Below are positions 42,888-52,821 of a stretch of DNA of 64,000 nt, one piece after another. Position numbers and translations under genes: made by a program. Below the pieces are notes generated by a model. That model saw only the letters and a program-made list of their open reading frames with translations. It ran no database searches and was not told the origin of the DNA. The stretch is from Salvia splendens (taxonomy: Eukaryota > Streptophyta > Magnoliopsida > Lamiales > Lamiaceae), in the NCBI RefSeq assembly GCF_004379255.2, contig NC_056048.1, positions 15,771,197 to 15,835,196 on the forward strand, read 5' to 3'. Positions within the stretch are counted from its first letter, which is position 1. Each line of letters begins with the position of its first letter.

Positions 42888-43617
42888 GTGTTGGTCGATT
42901 GTTGGAAGGGACGTTGTGGAAGCGATCTCACAGTTCTTTAAAGGGGCTGACCTCCCCTGAAGTGTCACGGCCACAAACATAGTTCTTATTCCAAAGAAGG
43001 CGTCGCCCGAGACATGGGCTGATTACCGCCCTATTAGCCTGTGCAATGTCCTCAATAAGATCATTACCAAAGTTCTAAGGGCCAGACTCACACCTTTCTT
43101 GCCGTAGGTCATATCTCCCAACCAATCTGGTTTTGTGAAGGGACGGCTCCTGAATGACAATGTCCTCCTAGCCCAAGAAATGTTCCATGAGATTGCTAGG
43201 TGCTCCCCGACCCCAAACGTGGCGATCAAGATTGACATGGCCAAGGCCTATGACAGGGTCCAGTGGGGCTTCCTTACAAAAGTACTCCGACGCATGGGTT
43301 TCTCGGAGCCATGGATCAGCCTTATTGAAAGGTGCGTTGGTTCCTGTTGGTTCTCTGTTCTTATTAATGGTGCCCCCGCTGGTTTTTTTCAGATCAACCC
43401 GAGGTTTACAACAAGGAGATCCCATCAGCCACGGATTACTTGTCGATGGCCCTTGACGGAGGGAGATGACATTCAAAGCCTCGAGGCGATGTATGGAAAT
43501 AAGCCACTTAGCATACGCCGATGATATCATTATCTTCACGCAAGCGGCTGAGACCCCTCTTCGCCAACTTAGAGCATGCCTTAATGGGTATAAGGGAGTC
43601 TCCGGGCAACAGATCAA

Positions 43618-43621
<4 letters not shown>
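42886..43621 (+). mobile_element. LINE J, piece 3 of 4 (RT core)
   Basis: Resumes J after N. ORF2 RT: VLIPKKASPETWADYRPISL, stop at 43107-43109 (PQ to P-stop), NQSGFVKGRLLNDN, motif A KIDMAKAYDRVQW (43225-43265), motif B region decayed with a frameshift near 43395 and loss of LFVIAA codons, motif C HLAYADDIIIFTQ (43506-43545), ending GVSGQQINL at the O insertion. A TGA at 42958-42960 also breaks it. Confidence 0.85.
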
Positions 43622-43661
<40 letters not shown>

Positions 43662-46283
43662 CCCGAGGGTGGAGGGTTAAGGCGGACCCACACCTGTGCA
43701 TTACCAACAGCAATTGCAGCCAAAACAAACAACCATTGAGCCGCCCAAAAGTGACGGCTCACCACGACCAATTAGAGTACAACGAGGGCCTCCCAATAAA
43801 CTAGGGTAGTCATCTAAATACTCTTAGCATCCCTATTACAATTATAATGATGCAGCCATCGCATCGTCAAAAACTTAAGTCCGTTACCTAGTTGAGGCCC
43901 GCGATAGGGGTGCCCCCACATGTGACAACCCCTCCCGGATCGAGGTCCTCGATGAAGCCCTCCATTTCCCGGCTTAGGAACCCACATGATACACTCATTG
44001 AGCCAATGCCCGGCTCAGTTGCACCCGAGTCGTCGGCCCCAAAAGTAACCGTTGCTACGTTCTCCTTAAGATGCAACTTATCATTGTGGAGAGCTCTGAT
44101 GTACCCATCACCCTCGTGGACCTTTCCTTTCTTCTTCCTAGACACCACTTGGAAAACCATCGTCATCTACCTGGGCTTGCACCCTCGGTGTTGCTTTCAA
44201 GCTAGGAGCCGCTTCCGCACCGCTCTTCTCTTTGTGTGTCCCCGGCTCGGTCTCCCCCTTTGGCATAGACCCTTGGCCCGGCTCCGGGTTGTGGGTGCCA
44301 TGCACGTTAGTTTTCAGCCTCCATTCCCGGCGGATGGGATTTGACGCAGAGTGGGGTCGGCGGGGTTGTGGTGGTCGGGTGGGATCCGTGGTGGCCTGCT
44401 CCTTTCTCCTCCCTAGGATAAGGCATGTTTCCTTGACGTGCCCAACATGCTTACATTCCGCACAAAATAGGGGAATCCGATCCCATACCACCTTGTACCT
44501 AGTGTCTTTGCCTAGGATGTTGAGAATGATCTCCACCGGTGGAGGCGTCGAGATATCAATCTCAATACACATCCGGGCAAAGGTGAGTCGGGTTTGGTTG
44601 AAGGTCGCATGGTCCACTTGGATTGGCTTCCCCAACAACTTGCCAATCGCAATGAGGGCTACTTGGTCATAGAGATGGATCGGGAGTCCCACCACCTTAC
44701 ACCAAACGGCGGCAATAGGTGTCTCAAAAAATGTGTCGAACTCCGGAGTCCATTTGAACACCCGCATTGGGTGATGCTCGACAAACCAAACCGGCGCTCC
44801 ATTGGGACCATTGAGCATCCGGCCGTAATCTCGTACATCACGGAATTGGATTAGGATGTGCTTGGCGTTAATGAACTTCCATTTGAATCCATCGACGAAG
44901 TTGATGTTGGAAAGGGATTTTTGGATTTGTTGTGGTGTTGGGAGGGTGTGGGAGAACTTTCCGATAATGGCGTGCCCTACCTTGTCCACCAAGCACTTTG
45001 TTTCCTCGTTTGAGAATGTAAGCGAAGGGATCCCTTCACACCATCCGAATGTCCCCATCTCCGTGTCGTGATCAGCATCAAGGTTCACCGCGTCGGATTT
45101 CGGTGGTCCTCCACTATCCAGCCCGGCACCCGTGTTCGCGGGCTTTTCATCTAGATCTGGCTCAACAGGTTGGGTCTCGGCTTGAGCGGCCTTGTCCGTG
45201 ATGAATTCCAGCGAGTGACCCAACGTCGGCAGACTCCCAACGGGGGAGGCCACGTCGATGCCTACCTCAGACGCCGAGTGCTTGGGTAGGATTTCCGGCT
45301 GGTCCCTGTCCTGGTCCAGCAGCTTGTCCGGCGGGTCCGACGGGTTATCCGGCGCCGACGGCTTCCCGTTGAGCCCGTCCTCACCCCCTCCATTGTTATC
45401 CTCGGCCTTGAAATTTGTACCATCACCAGATTTGAATTGCAAGAGGCTTTGACCCATAAGGGAGTCACATGTCTCACTAGCTAGTACATGCCTATCCTTT
45501 CCGGAAATGGTGCAGCAAGAGTGGGTGGGTCAAAAAAGCATGTTGGCACCATACCTTTCCGAGGATGTGTCCTCGTCCAAGACAGCTGCACTTGCAGCCG
45601 CCTCCACGCGCGTTGACCGGAGTACCCCTTGTGCAACGGCCTCATTCACCTCCGGTAATGCACCCTCCAGCCGAGTTCCGGTCACGACTTCCGGCTGGTG
45701 CCTGGCCGAGCCGTCCTTTTGTCCCATGGAGAAACGGAGCTCCCCCGCGAGTAATGGGAGAACTCCCGGCACCACCTCAAACGCTCCGGTGCTGGCTTCA
45801 AAATGGTCAGGTCGTGCCTTTCTCTTCCACCGGCGCTTCTCTCTCTCCCCGGGCAGGGAGCTCCAACCGTCTTTTCCGGCAATGGCGCTACCCCTCCACC
45901 ATTAGTTTCCGGAAATAAGCTCATCGAACTCAAAGACAATCTTCTTCCTCACCCTTCCGGTCTCCGTCAATGGCACACAAGCGCTGCGTTTTGTATTACC
46001 ACCGTTTTTAATGGGGTGGGGAGTGGCTGACTTTTTCATATTCCGTTTCGCATTAGTTGGTCGGAAAACCCATTTCGGCGAGGGAGAGGGACTCGTGCCT
46101 TGACCTCCTTCCCCGGTGAGTCCGTTCCGGGCTGGACCATGACCGACGTTAGGCCGGCCGCATATCCACCTCACCCCAAGGTGAGGGAGACCGTCGGCGT
46201 TGGACGTGAGATGGTTGGGGCAAGACTTTCTAGAGAGATGTGGGAGCTTCTCTCACTAGCGGTTGCAGCTTATGTGTCCAACG
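43622..46283 (-). mobile_element. Element O: full-length ORF1-only half-LINE (no ORF2)
   Basis: 2662-bp insertion in LINE J with a perfect 18-bp target duplication (GGGCAACAGATCAACCTC, 43604-43621 and 46284-46301). Minus strand: ~23 nt of non-homologous 5' sequence, a 5' hairpin (46230-46259) almost the same as the LINE's, 5' UTR, one ORF1 with DUF4283-like and CCHC domains, a ~235-nt 3' UTR, a terminal CACC-N5-GGTG hairpin (43659-43671) and poly(A) of 32. There is no EN, RT, zf-RVT or RNase H and no room for them. Two further members are H and P. Compare mammalian HAL1, an ORF1-only L1 derivative. Confidence 0.88.
43887..46174 (-). pseudogene. ORF1 of half-LINE O (DUF4283-like plus CCHC)
   Basis: Several frames from 46174: KKSATPHPIKNGGNTKRSAC..RKKIVFEFDELI (basic block), stop at 45902-45904, then 45775-45530, then a 439-codon open stretch from 45457 (MGQSLLQFKSGDGTNFKAED). 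DUF4283-like domain at ~45040-44530 (FGWCEGIPSLTFSNEETKC, GKFSHTLPTPQQIQKSLSNI, PVWFVEHHPMRVFKWTPEFD, IDISTPPPVEIILNILGKDT), CCHC at ~44470-44420 (FCAECKHVGHVKETC). A 1-nt shift near 44155 leads to the C-terminus (FQVVSRKKKGKVHEGDGYIR, ending GGTPIAGLN, stop near 43889). The protein is clearly related to, but well diverged from, the LINE's ORF1p, so this is a separate lineage and not a simple deletion of N. Confidence 0.85.
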
Positions 46284-46320
46284 GGGCAACAGATCAACCT
46301 CGCCAAAAGCAACTTTTACA
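46284..46320 (+). mobile_element. LINE J, piece 4 of 4 (37 bp)
   Basis: After O, the host reads GGGCAACAGATCAACCTC then GCCAAAAGCAACTTTTACA (QQINLAKSNFY), the expected continuation of ORF2. It ends at the poly(T) of element P. The rest of J (thumb, zf-RVT, RNase H, 3' end) is not in the window. Confidence 0.8.
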
Positions 46321-46735
46321 TTTTTTTTTTAAATCAATAGCACCACGAGGGTGGAGGGTTAAGGCGGACCCACACCTGTGCATTACTAAGGACAATTGCA
46401 ACGAACAACCAGGAACACCGAGCCGCCCAAAAGTGACGGCTCGCCAAAACCAATTAGAGTACAACGAGGGCCTCCCTACCAACTAGAGTGGTCATCAATG
46501 TGCTCTTCACTATTCTATTACAATTAACCTGGTGTAACCTTCACATCACAAAATCCAAGATCCGTCACTTAATTGAGGCCCACAATAGGGATACCCCCAC
46601 GATGAACGATCCCTCCCGGATCAAGTTCCTCGATGAAGCCTTCCTTCTCCCGGTTGGGGAGCCCACATGAGGACATTCATTGAGCAAGTGCTCGGCTCGT
46701 TCGCACTAGAGTCATCCCGATCGAATGACACCAGT
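46321..46735 (-). mobile_element. Element P: 5'-truncated half-LINE of the O family
   Basis: Minus-strand poly(A) (10 T at 46321-46330 on +), terminal hairpin CACC-CTCGT-GGTG, a 3' UTR aligning with O, and the C-terminal codons of ORF1 (GGIPIVGLN and stop near 46580). It fades near 46735. It lies only 37 bp from O in the same host ORF2. No matching target duplication was found on its right side, where LINE J does not resume. Confidence 0.75.
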
Positions 46736-46902
46736 TGGAAGGCAAGTGCGCCCCTATTTCCTCTATCTTCCAATCAAAAAAGATTTGACTCTGATCTTGT
46801 GGAGAAGAAGAAGAATCCTTGCAGGTAAACTACAAGGAATGCCAACCAACCCCAATTCCACCCAACAACGCATGTCATAATTATCAATAATGTCTCCAAT
46901 CT
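46736..46902. other. Unassigned 167-bp stretch
   Basis: No similarity to the LINE family was recognised and no open frame of note. It separates truncated element P from the start of the segmental duplication at 46903. It may be unrelated flanking DNA or a more diverged 5' part of P. Confidence 0.4.
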
Positions 46903-46904
46903 AA

Positions 46905-47755
46905 GGTTGTCGTGGATGTTCCCGAAAACTACCTTATTCCACTCCTTAAGGGTTTTCTTTATTCGTGCAAGTTTGATCTGTAAATTAAGTAATCCCTCGG
47001 CCCCTGTTGGTTGGCTCCAGTCTCCCGAACCAGGTCCGCGAAACTATCATGCCTAATCCACATGTTTGGAAGCGGAACGGGCTACCCCCGAATTGGGTGC
47101 GTGGGGTTCTACACCGGGCCAGAACAGGGTCGTTATCCGAAGACAGCCGTGGCAAATTAGTCACCCTAGTCGCTTCAAAGAACTGTGCCCATGGTTCATT
47201 CACGAGAATTCTATTTAGCCTCTCAAAAAGGCCATTCTTGGCCCATGTGAAGTCCGAGCCATCAAAGCCCGGGTCCAGAACTCTGCAGTCTTCAATAGCT
47301 TCCTCAAAATCCACCATATCGGCTTGTCGGTTAGTGTTACTTCCCCACCCTATCACATGTCGAGAGAATGGTGTTGAAGTCTCCCCCAATCATCCAAGGA
47401 GTATCTATGGTAGCCATTGAAATTTCCCTCATTTTGTCCCACAAAAGTACCCTCTCACCCCTTGTGCACTTTGCATAGACTGCCAAATACATATGTGACC
47501 CGCGAGGCGAGGGGACTCAACACGATCGTGAAGGACCTACTCCGTGTCGCACTCGGCACTAAAGCTTGCGCCCTCTTCAACAAATACCCATATCTTCCCA
47601 AGGTCTTGGAGAACTTCTCCGGGTTTGGCGCCGTGAGCGGCTCCATTATGCAAGAAAATTGACATTATGAGTCTTAATTAATCTTTTTAAAACATTTTGG
47701 GTGGGCGCATTCGCGATCCCCCTAACGTTCCAAAACATGAGATTAAATAACATAA
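46905..47755 (-). pseudogene. LINE ORF2 N-terminus: EN domain (element Q copy 1)
   Basis: Starts near 47755 (LFNLMFWNVRGIANAPTQNV), 2 nt after the ORF1 stop (TGTTAATTATG). EN motifs follow in several frames: MEPLTAPNPEKFSKTL, VYAKCTRG, a damaged GDFNTIL (GETSTPFSRH), SNTNRQADMVDFEEAIEDCR, FTWAKNGLFERLNRILVN, SSDNDPVL where the SDH catalytic His is Asn (intact SSDHDPVL in copy 2). Frameshifts at several points. Confidence 0.8.
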
Positions 47756-47761
47756 TTAACA

Positions 47762-48690
47762 ATGGCGGTTCTTACCCGGCGGGGTGTGAAGGCCCCCCTT
47801 GAATTTTGGTGCATTGAAGGTCTTGCGGGGCGTGTCCAGAGCCTTTGTCCCTAGCGGGAAGAAGCTTACACATTATTGTAATGAGGGTGCCGAGTTCGAG
47901 CCGTCTTGAGATCAGTTGTAATTTCCTCCTATCTATAGTATAGGAGTTTATTTGCAATTTACTAATAAAAAAAAGGTCTACGGGGCGTGTCCAGAGCCTT
48001 TGTCCTAGCGGGAAGAAGCTTACACATTATTGTATGAGGTGCCGAGTTCGAGCCCTCTTGAGATCAGTTGTAATTTCCTCCTATCTATAGTATAGGAGTT
48101 TATTTGCAATTTCCTAATAAAAAAAAAGGTCTTACGGGGCGTGGCTTGACTCGCCCTACGTGATTAGCATGGTGGAGCCTTCGGCGTCGATGTTCGGCTG
48201 CCGCTCGACCTCAATGCTCTTGATATCATCGAGGACGGTCGGGCCGAGCCCCCCGAACCTTGAATTACCTGGCCAGCTGACCCACTACGCCCATGCGTAC
48301 CCTTGCCAGCCACACTAGGAGAAACATCCCTCCGGGGATAGTGGAAAGGGAGGAATCCCGTCCGTTGCTTGGAGGTGTCCAGCCTTGTTTTCCTCCTTTC
48401 TCAAGTTGATCACCCTCCTCCGGGTCGAAAGGTTCATGGAGGTTGCCTAGAATGTCCGGCCCCATCCGTTCGGCTTCCACGGCCTCGCTTACCCTCGAGC
48501 TATTGTTGTGTTGCTCCCCCGAATTTTTTCCTCTTCTTTGAGCTCTCCATTCCCTTCCATTCAACAAGGGTTTTGAGATATCTTGTGCCCTTGTTTTCCG
48601 TTCTCGAATTGCGGTTGCTTGGGAGGAATGGTGTTGTAGTTTTTCTTGATCGGCCTTTCCGTCTTGCCTACCGTGCAACACACGTCAGTT
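47762..48690 (-). pseudogene. LINE ORF1 C-terminal tail (element Q copy 1), split by SINEs
   Basis: Begins at the end of the CCHC knuckle (GHKTDVCCTVGRQ, ~48690), then DKAD..LQHHSSQATAIR, AEAERMGPDILGNLHEPFD and a region of 48265-48145 with stops. After the SINE dimer the last codons IQGGPSHPAG end at 47774 near the ORF2 start. Copy 2 is at 61884-62643. Confidence 0.75.
47819..48143 (-). mobile_element. SINE dimer (two tRNA-type SINE copies in tandem)
   Basis: Two ~139-bp units (47835-47974 and 47990-48127), readable on + from TCCAGAGCCTTTGTCC to an A8 tail, each bounded by the same ~16-bp site (GGTCTTGCGGGGCGTG at 47819, GGTCTACGGGGCGTG at 47975, GGTCTTACGGGGCGTG at 48128). A pol III B-box-like motif GAGTTCGAGCC and an A-box-like CTAGCGGGAAGAAG lie ~40 nt apart. 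The 3' part ends AATAAAAAAAA. The SINE runs on + although its host ORF1 runs on -. The locus copy at 61940-62110 has only one unit. Confidence 0.7.
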
Positions 48691-49882
48691 TTGTGTCCAA
48701 ATTATCCCTATGCTATTCTACATAATTTTTTCGCCCTTATGCCTTTCAATTACTTGTGGGATTAATTTATTTGTTACCTATTTTGTGGGAGTCTTTTCCT
48801 ACAAGAAATTACCAATTTAAATCCTATTCCTATTTAATTGAGGATTTAAATATATTTTTTTAAAATACTCCCCTAGTGCACGTCCCTTTCCCTATTTTCA
48901 CTCCACAATTTGTTTTATTTTTTTTTATTTTTGTTTATTTAAGTGGGGAATTAATCCTAGAATATAAAAAAGGGAGAAACCCAAACCCTAGCCCCATTAT
49001 TTCAACGCCTTTTTCTCTTCCTCTACTCTCTCCCACACGTTTTTTCCTCTCTTCCTCTCATTCTCCACCAATTCTTCACCAATCCTTTGTTCTTGCATCA
49101 ATTTGGAGTTGGAAATTCAAGATTCATCGAAGAATCGCATCAATTATCTTTCCTACCGATTGTTTTTTGAAAAAGAAAGGTATATTTGAATTCTCTATCT
49201 CATCTTTTCCATTGAATCCTTGTTCTTGATTCCCTCATGCATATAGTGAGTGTAGGAATCATAGATCGCATAATTAATCGGTGGGAATTTGTGTTTTGTA
49301 TGAGAAGATTTGTGAATATGCGATTTTCAATGAATATTTGTGAAGTTTGAATGATTCATTGATGAATGATGTGTGATTATATGAGAACATGATTGTGAAA
49401 ACCTTTTGAAGCATGTTTGTGTGTGGGGAGCATGAAAATTTGTGTTTGGATGAATGAGGAAAAAACCCTAATTTCGAAATTGTGATACCTGAAACTGTGG
49501 TGTTCGGACAGTGGATTCCGACGTGTATTTGACTGACCAAACGATCTTATTTTGGTGTGAATTTTTAACTGAGTAAACTTCAAGGTGTTTTCTGTGTTGT
49601 GTGTAAATTTCAGCCCCTCTTGACAAAAGATGAATTTTTAATAAAGTTTTGAAGCCGACTGCGCAATTCTGCTAGAAACTTGTATTCTCGCCCAGAAGTG
49701 TCTTCTGTGTTGTGTGAAAATTTTAGTCTCATTGGATATCGGATGAATTTTTGGTAAATTTTTCAATGGAACTGCACAGTGCTACCAGAGTTTTTATGTT
49801 CCGACCAGAGAGTTACATTATTGTTTTGACTGACCAAATGACGTGCTTTTGGTGTGGAATTTTAACTGGACAAACTTGAATG
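48691..49882 (+). other. AT-rich promoter/LTR-like non-coding region, copy 1
   Basis: No coding potential. It contains a TATA box (TATAAAAA, 48963-48970), a telobox AAACCCTA 13 nt downstream (48983-48990), a CT-rich leader (49010-49080), and a splice-donor-like AAAG/GTATAT near 49178. From ~49500 imperfect ~115-bp repeats follow (TGTGTTGTGTG.AAATTT..AG, GGATG/GATGAATTTTT, and TGC.CAG/GCTA.CAGA). This looks like the promoter and leader of a plant LTR retrotransposon or a gene's 5' region. No LTR termini (TG..CA) could be fixed. It is broken at 49883 by LINE R. Copy 2 starts at 62644. Confidence 0.5.
48963..48990 (+). promoter_or_regulatory. TATA box and telobox
   Basis: TATAAAAA at 48963-48970 and AAACCCTA at 48983-48990, followed by a pyrimidine-rich leader, the usual arrangement of plant pol II core promoters. 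The same pair occurs at 62929-62936 and 62949-62956 in copy 2. Confidence 0.55.
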
Positions 49883-51670
49883 TTTTTTTTTTTTTTTTTC
49901 AAACACCTTAACGGTGGAGGGTTCGTGGGTCCCTCATCCCTATATAGCAAAATATTTCTCGGTTACAATTAGCCTAGCTTGAGCTTAGGGTTACATGCGG
50001 CTATTACAACTAACTATTACAACCAAAGCAAGAACAATCAAAAGGCCAAAGCACCACAAGAGTAAGTAGGGGTCGTGTCACAAATGGCTCGACACCCGCC
50101 TACTCTATGGTGTCCTCCTAAGCATCTTCCTCGGCACGGACCCGGAAGTTCGGGATCCCCATTTGTTCCATTCGAATGACATCTTGGACGGCTCTCGGTA
50201 AGTCTTGGGCCTTCAAAACTCGACTGTGGCTCAGATCGACACCAATCTTCGCAAGTAAGTCAGCCGCCTTATTGCCTTCACGGTGGATGAAGGTTGTTCG
50301 GAGGAGTGTGTGTTGGCGCTTGTGTAAGGTCATGTGGGCCATGGCTTGGCGAGTATGAGCAGGCCCCCAACTTGGCCCTTTAATGAGATTGAGAGCTTGC
50401 TCGGCGTCCGATTCGAGCCAAATTGGTTTCTCAAGCTCCGAGGCCAACTTCAACCGTGGTGCATGGCGAGTAGTTCGGCTTCGAGTGGTGAGTGTGCTTC
50501 GAGAGGGAGCGCATAGGCGACTAGCACCTTCCCAAAGGTCTCGAATGAGGCCGCCTCCCCCGGCTTTTCCTGTTGCTTCTTTAAAGGACCCGTCCGTATT
50601 AAGTTTGATCCAGGCCTGATCCGGTGGTTCCCACTTAACCATCATAGCGAGTCGCGGTGGCCGTTGCGGTTCGGCATGGCTTGGGATACTAACTCCGAGC
50701 CTAACCCCTCTCCAATGCTTTGGCTTGAGCCTGCCATTAGCCATGCTGTTCCGGACGAAAGTGAGGATTTGCCAAATCACATTGCTCGGTTTGAATTGAA
50801 CATCATGATGGCGGCTTCTATTTCTCTCTGCCCAGAGGAACCAGAAGATAAGGTACGGCATGGCTCGGCTGAGGTGCTTCCTTCCCGCTGCAGCAATCTT
50901 CTCGCCCATACCTCAATTCTTGTTGGGATCGTGTCATTGACCACGAGAGTGGGGGCCGAGCCTTCGAACCACCCGTCGAATTCCCTCCACACTCTCGTTG
51001 CACCTACTCCTTGAATGAAGAGGTGTTGGAGAGACTCGGTACTAGGCCTGTGTGGGCAGCATTGGCATTTGGATGCGAGTTCAATCTTGCGCCATTGCAG
51101 CTTTGCGTCAACAGGGATGCGGTTGGATATGAGCCTCCAATTGAAGATAGCGATGGTAGTTGTGAGGCCAGCCGTGCAAATCTCCTCGAGCCCTTGGATG
51201 ATGGGTTGAGGCGACCGGACCGTCTCCCAAGTCGAGGCTAGCGAGAAATCTCCTCGCCTTGTCAGCGTCCATCGTGGGATGTCCGGCTCCCCGGGAAGTA
51301 TCGGGGTTTTGCAAATTTGATCAATGATCTGTTGGGGAAGGCCTGCCTGGTCATGGAGAACTTGGAGTTTTGGAGCGTCCCACTCACCATCCGTGATAAA
51401 ATCCGAGACAGTCGTTGTAGGGCTGCCCCTCTCGTCGAAACATAGCCCCCTAAGAGGGTCGTTGCCAAGCCATATATCATCCCAGAAGTAGATCTTACCT
51501 TGACCAACAATCCAGCGAATGTGCGGTTGAGCGTGGGGCCCAAGCTTTGGCCAGCCTCCTCCACGTCGGGCTATTCCTTCCCGTGATCCTTAGCGAAGTG
51601 GCGATGAATTGGCGCAATACTTTCTCATCATGTACCGGGCCCATAAGAGTTCTATTGTCTGAACCGCCAC
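49883..51670 (-). mobile_element. LINE R, 5'-truncated (or cut by the assembly gap)
   Basis: Minus-strand poly(A) (17 T at 49883-49899), terminal hairpin CACC-GTTAA-GGTG, 3' UTR, RNase H, zf-RVT and the connection region up to the N run. Nearly identical, in inverted orientation, to the 3' part of LINE S (about 55420-57087), with scattered differences. It is inserted into the promoter/LTR-like region. The upstream part is hidden by the gap, so truncation and target duplication cannot be checked. Confidence 0.85.
50118..51660 (-). pseudogene. LINE ORF2 C-terminal part (element R)
   Basis: From the right: a connection region with in-frame stops (NSPTWRRLAKAW), zf-RVT region (ASKCQCCPHRPSTESLQHLF), SRAMPYLIFWFLWAERNRSR, and RNase H (LNTDGSFKEATGKAGGGGLI), then a frameshift near 50525, ending IWLESDAEQALNLI, HREGNKAADLLAKIG, stop at 50118. 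NTDG is present, unlike in A and F. Confidence 0.82.
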
Positions 51671-51678
51671 NNNNNNNN
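51671..51678. other. Assembly gap (8 N)
   Basis: Eight undetermined bases join minus-strand LINE R to plus-strand LINE S. The ~400 bp to the right (51679-52090) carry an unusual density of 1-nt indels relative to other ORF1 copies (for example TTACGCAAGCTCCTCGG for a GATTATGCAAGGCT-type sequence), as expected at a poorly polished contig end. Confidence 0.95.
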
Positions 51679-51699
51679 TTACGCAAGCTCCTCGGTGGC

Positions 51700-52819
51700 C
51701 GAAGGGACGCCGGTGTTTGATGGCTCATCGACGGCACCCAATAGGGTGTTCAAATGGTCCCCAGATTTTGACGCCTATTGTGAAGGTCCCCGATGCACAA
51801 TATGGTGTAACCTAATTGGCCTCCGAATCCACCTATTCGATCAATCAGCCCTCTTCGCCATTGGCAAAGCTTTGCCTAGGGACGCCAATACAAGATGACC
51901 GCAGCCACTTGCTAAACAAGACAAGGCTCTCCTTGCGCGGCAGTGCGTCGAGATTGAATCAGAAAACCACCCCGAAGAAATTCATACTTGATATTTGTGG
52001 ATATAGAGAAGGACGGTCCAACAGGGCGGTGGGATAAATTCCAGCCATTGTCGGGAGGGTTAAGCACATCGTCGGTCACCAGCAATGTTTGCTATGCTTG
52101 TGGGAAAGACTGAGAGGCCACCGAAAAGAAACTACAACAATGCAGCCCCCCAAAAAAGTCAAATCAAGATGGAAACGGTCCCACGGAAAAGCAAGCCAAT
52201 TTGGAGGCCAAGCAAAATAATAACAATGAGTGGAGACGGCAAAGGAGAAACAAAGGAAAGGGATCACCCCCCGAAAGCTAGGCAGAGTGGGGAGGAGTCG
52301 GTTTGGGAGGGTCCGGACATTGTGGGCAACCTTCAAGAAGATGATGGGCTTGGGAAAGGTCAACTTAACACAAGGCCGGTCCAAGGTGAGGAAGCCGCCA
52401 CTAAATACTCAATGGGGCCGAGTCGAACAAAATCGAACGATGAGGAAGCAACGGGTGTGCCATGGGAACTTGGAGTCACAAGCCGTCGGATGGCTTCGAG
52501 CTCCCGAGGTGGGCCAAGAGGGGGCTCGAGAGGGAGAGGGCGACATTCCACATCAAACCATGGAAGGAGTGGAGATGAGTGGACGGGCAATATCATGAGC
52601 ACAAACAAGTACTACTCGCTCATGGCTAACGGGGAATTTGATGTCGAAGCATGTGGCGAGATGGATGAGGTGGAAATGGAATTCCAAACCTTTGGTGCAC
52701 AATCTAAGGATGCCTCGCAACAAGTTGATGCCGACAATCACACGATGGATGACGACCATCAGATTGTCATATTCCAAGGAGGGCCTTCAAACCTTCCGGG
52801 TACGACCCTATCTTGTTAA
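51700..52819 (+). pseudogene. LINE ORF1 C-terminal half (element S)
   Basis: DUF4283-like part (NRVFKWSPDFDAYCEGP, IWCNLIGLRIHLFDQSALFA), many 1-nt indels up to ~52090 that may be sequencing errors near the gap, loss of a clean CCHC, then open from 52085: PPKRNYNNAAPQKSQ, VWEGPDIVGNLQED, GGPRGGSRGRGRHSTSN and the acidic C-terminus (MSTNKYYSLMANGEFDVEAC) ending GTTLSC, TAA at 52817-52819. Confidence 0.8.
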
Positions 52820-52821
52820 TC

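Larger units (their letters stand above)
46903..48690 (-). mobile_element. LINE Q, copy 1 (EN domain and ORF1 tail, SINE inside)
   Basis: Minus-strand LINE piece from just past the CCHC knuckle of ORF1 (~48690) to the linker after EN (46903). ORF1 is interrupted by a SINE dimer (47835-48127). The second copy at 60639-62643 extends further into ORF2. Copy 1 lacks about 37 bp around 47596 that copy 2 has at 61687-61725. 5'-truncated, no 3' end in this copy. Confidence 0.85.

Noticed and set aside
46736..46902. Exon with a splice donor (CTTGCAGGTAAAC near 46825)
   Set aside because: There is no supporting open frame, branch site or neighbouring exon. The match is short enough to be chance.
47819..48143. 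Short direct repeats as a CRISPR array or minisatellite
   Set aside because: The repeated unit is a 139-bp SINE body with an A-rich tail and target-site flanks. There are only two units and the sequence is eukaryotic.
48876..49229. Open frame in the promoter-like region (117 codons)
   Set aside because: It spans the TATA box and the pyrimidine-rich leader, is Ser/Phe-rich, is not kept at full length in copy 2 and resembles no known protein.
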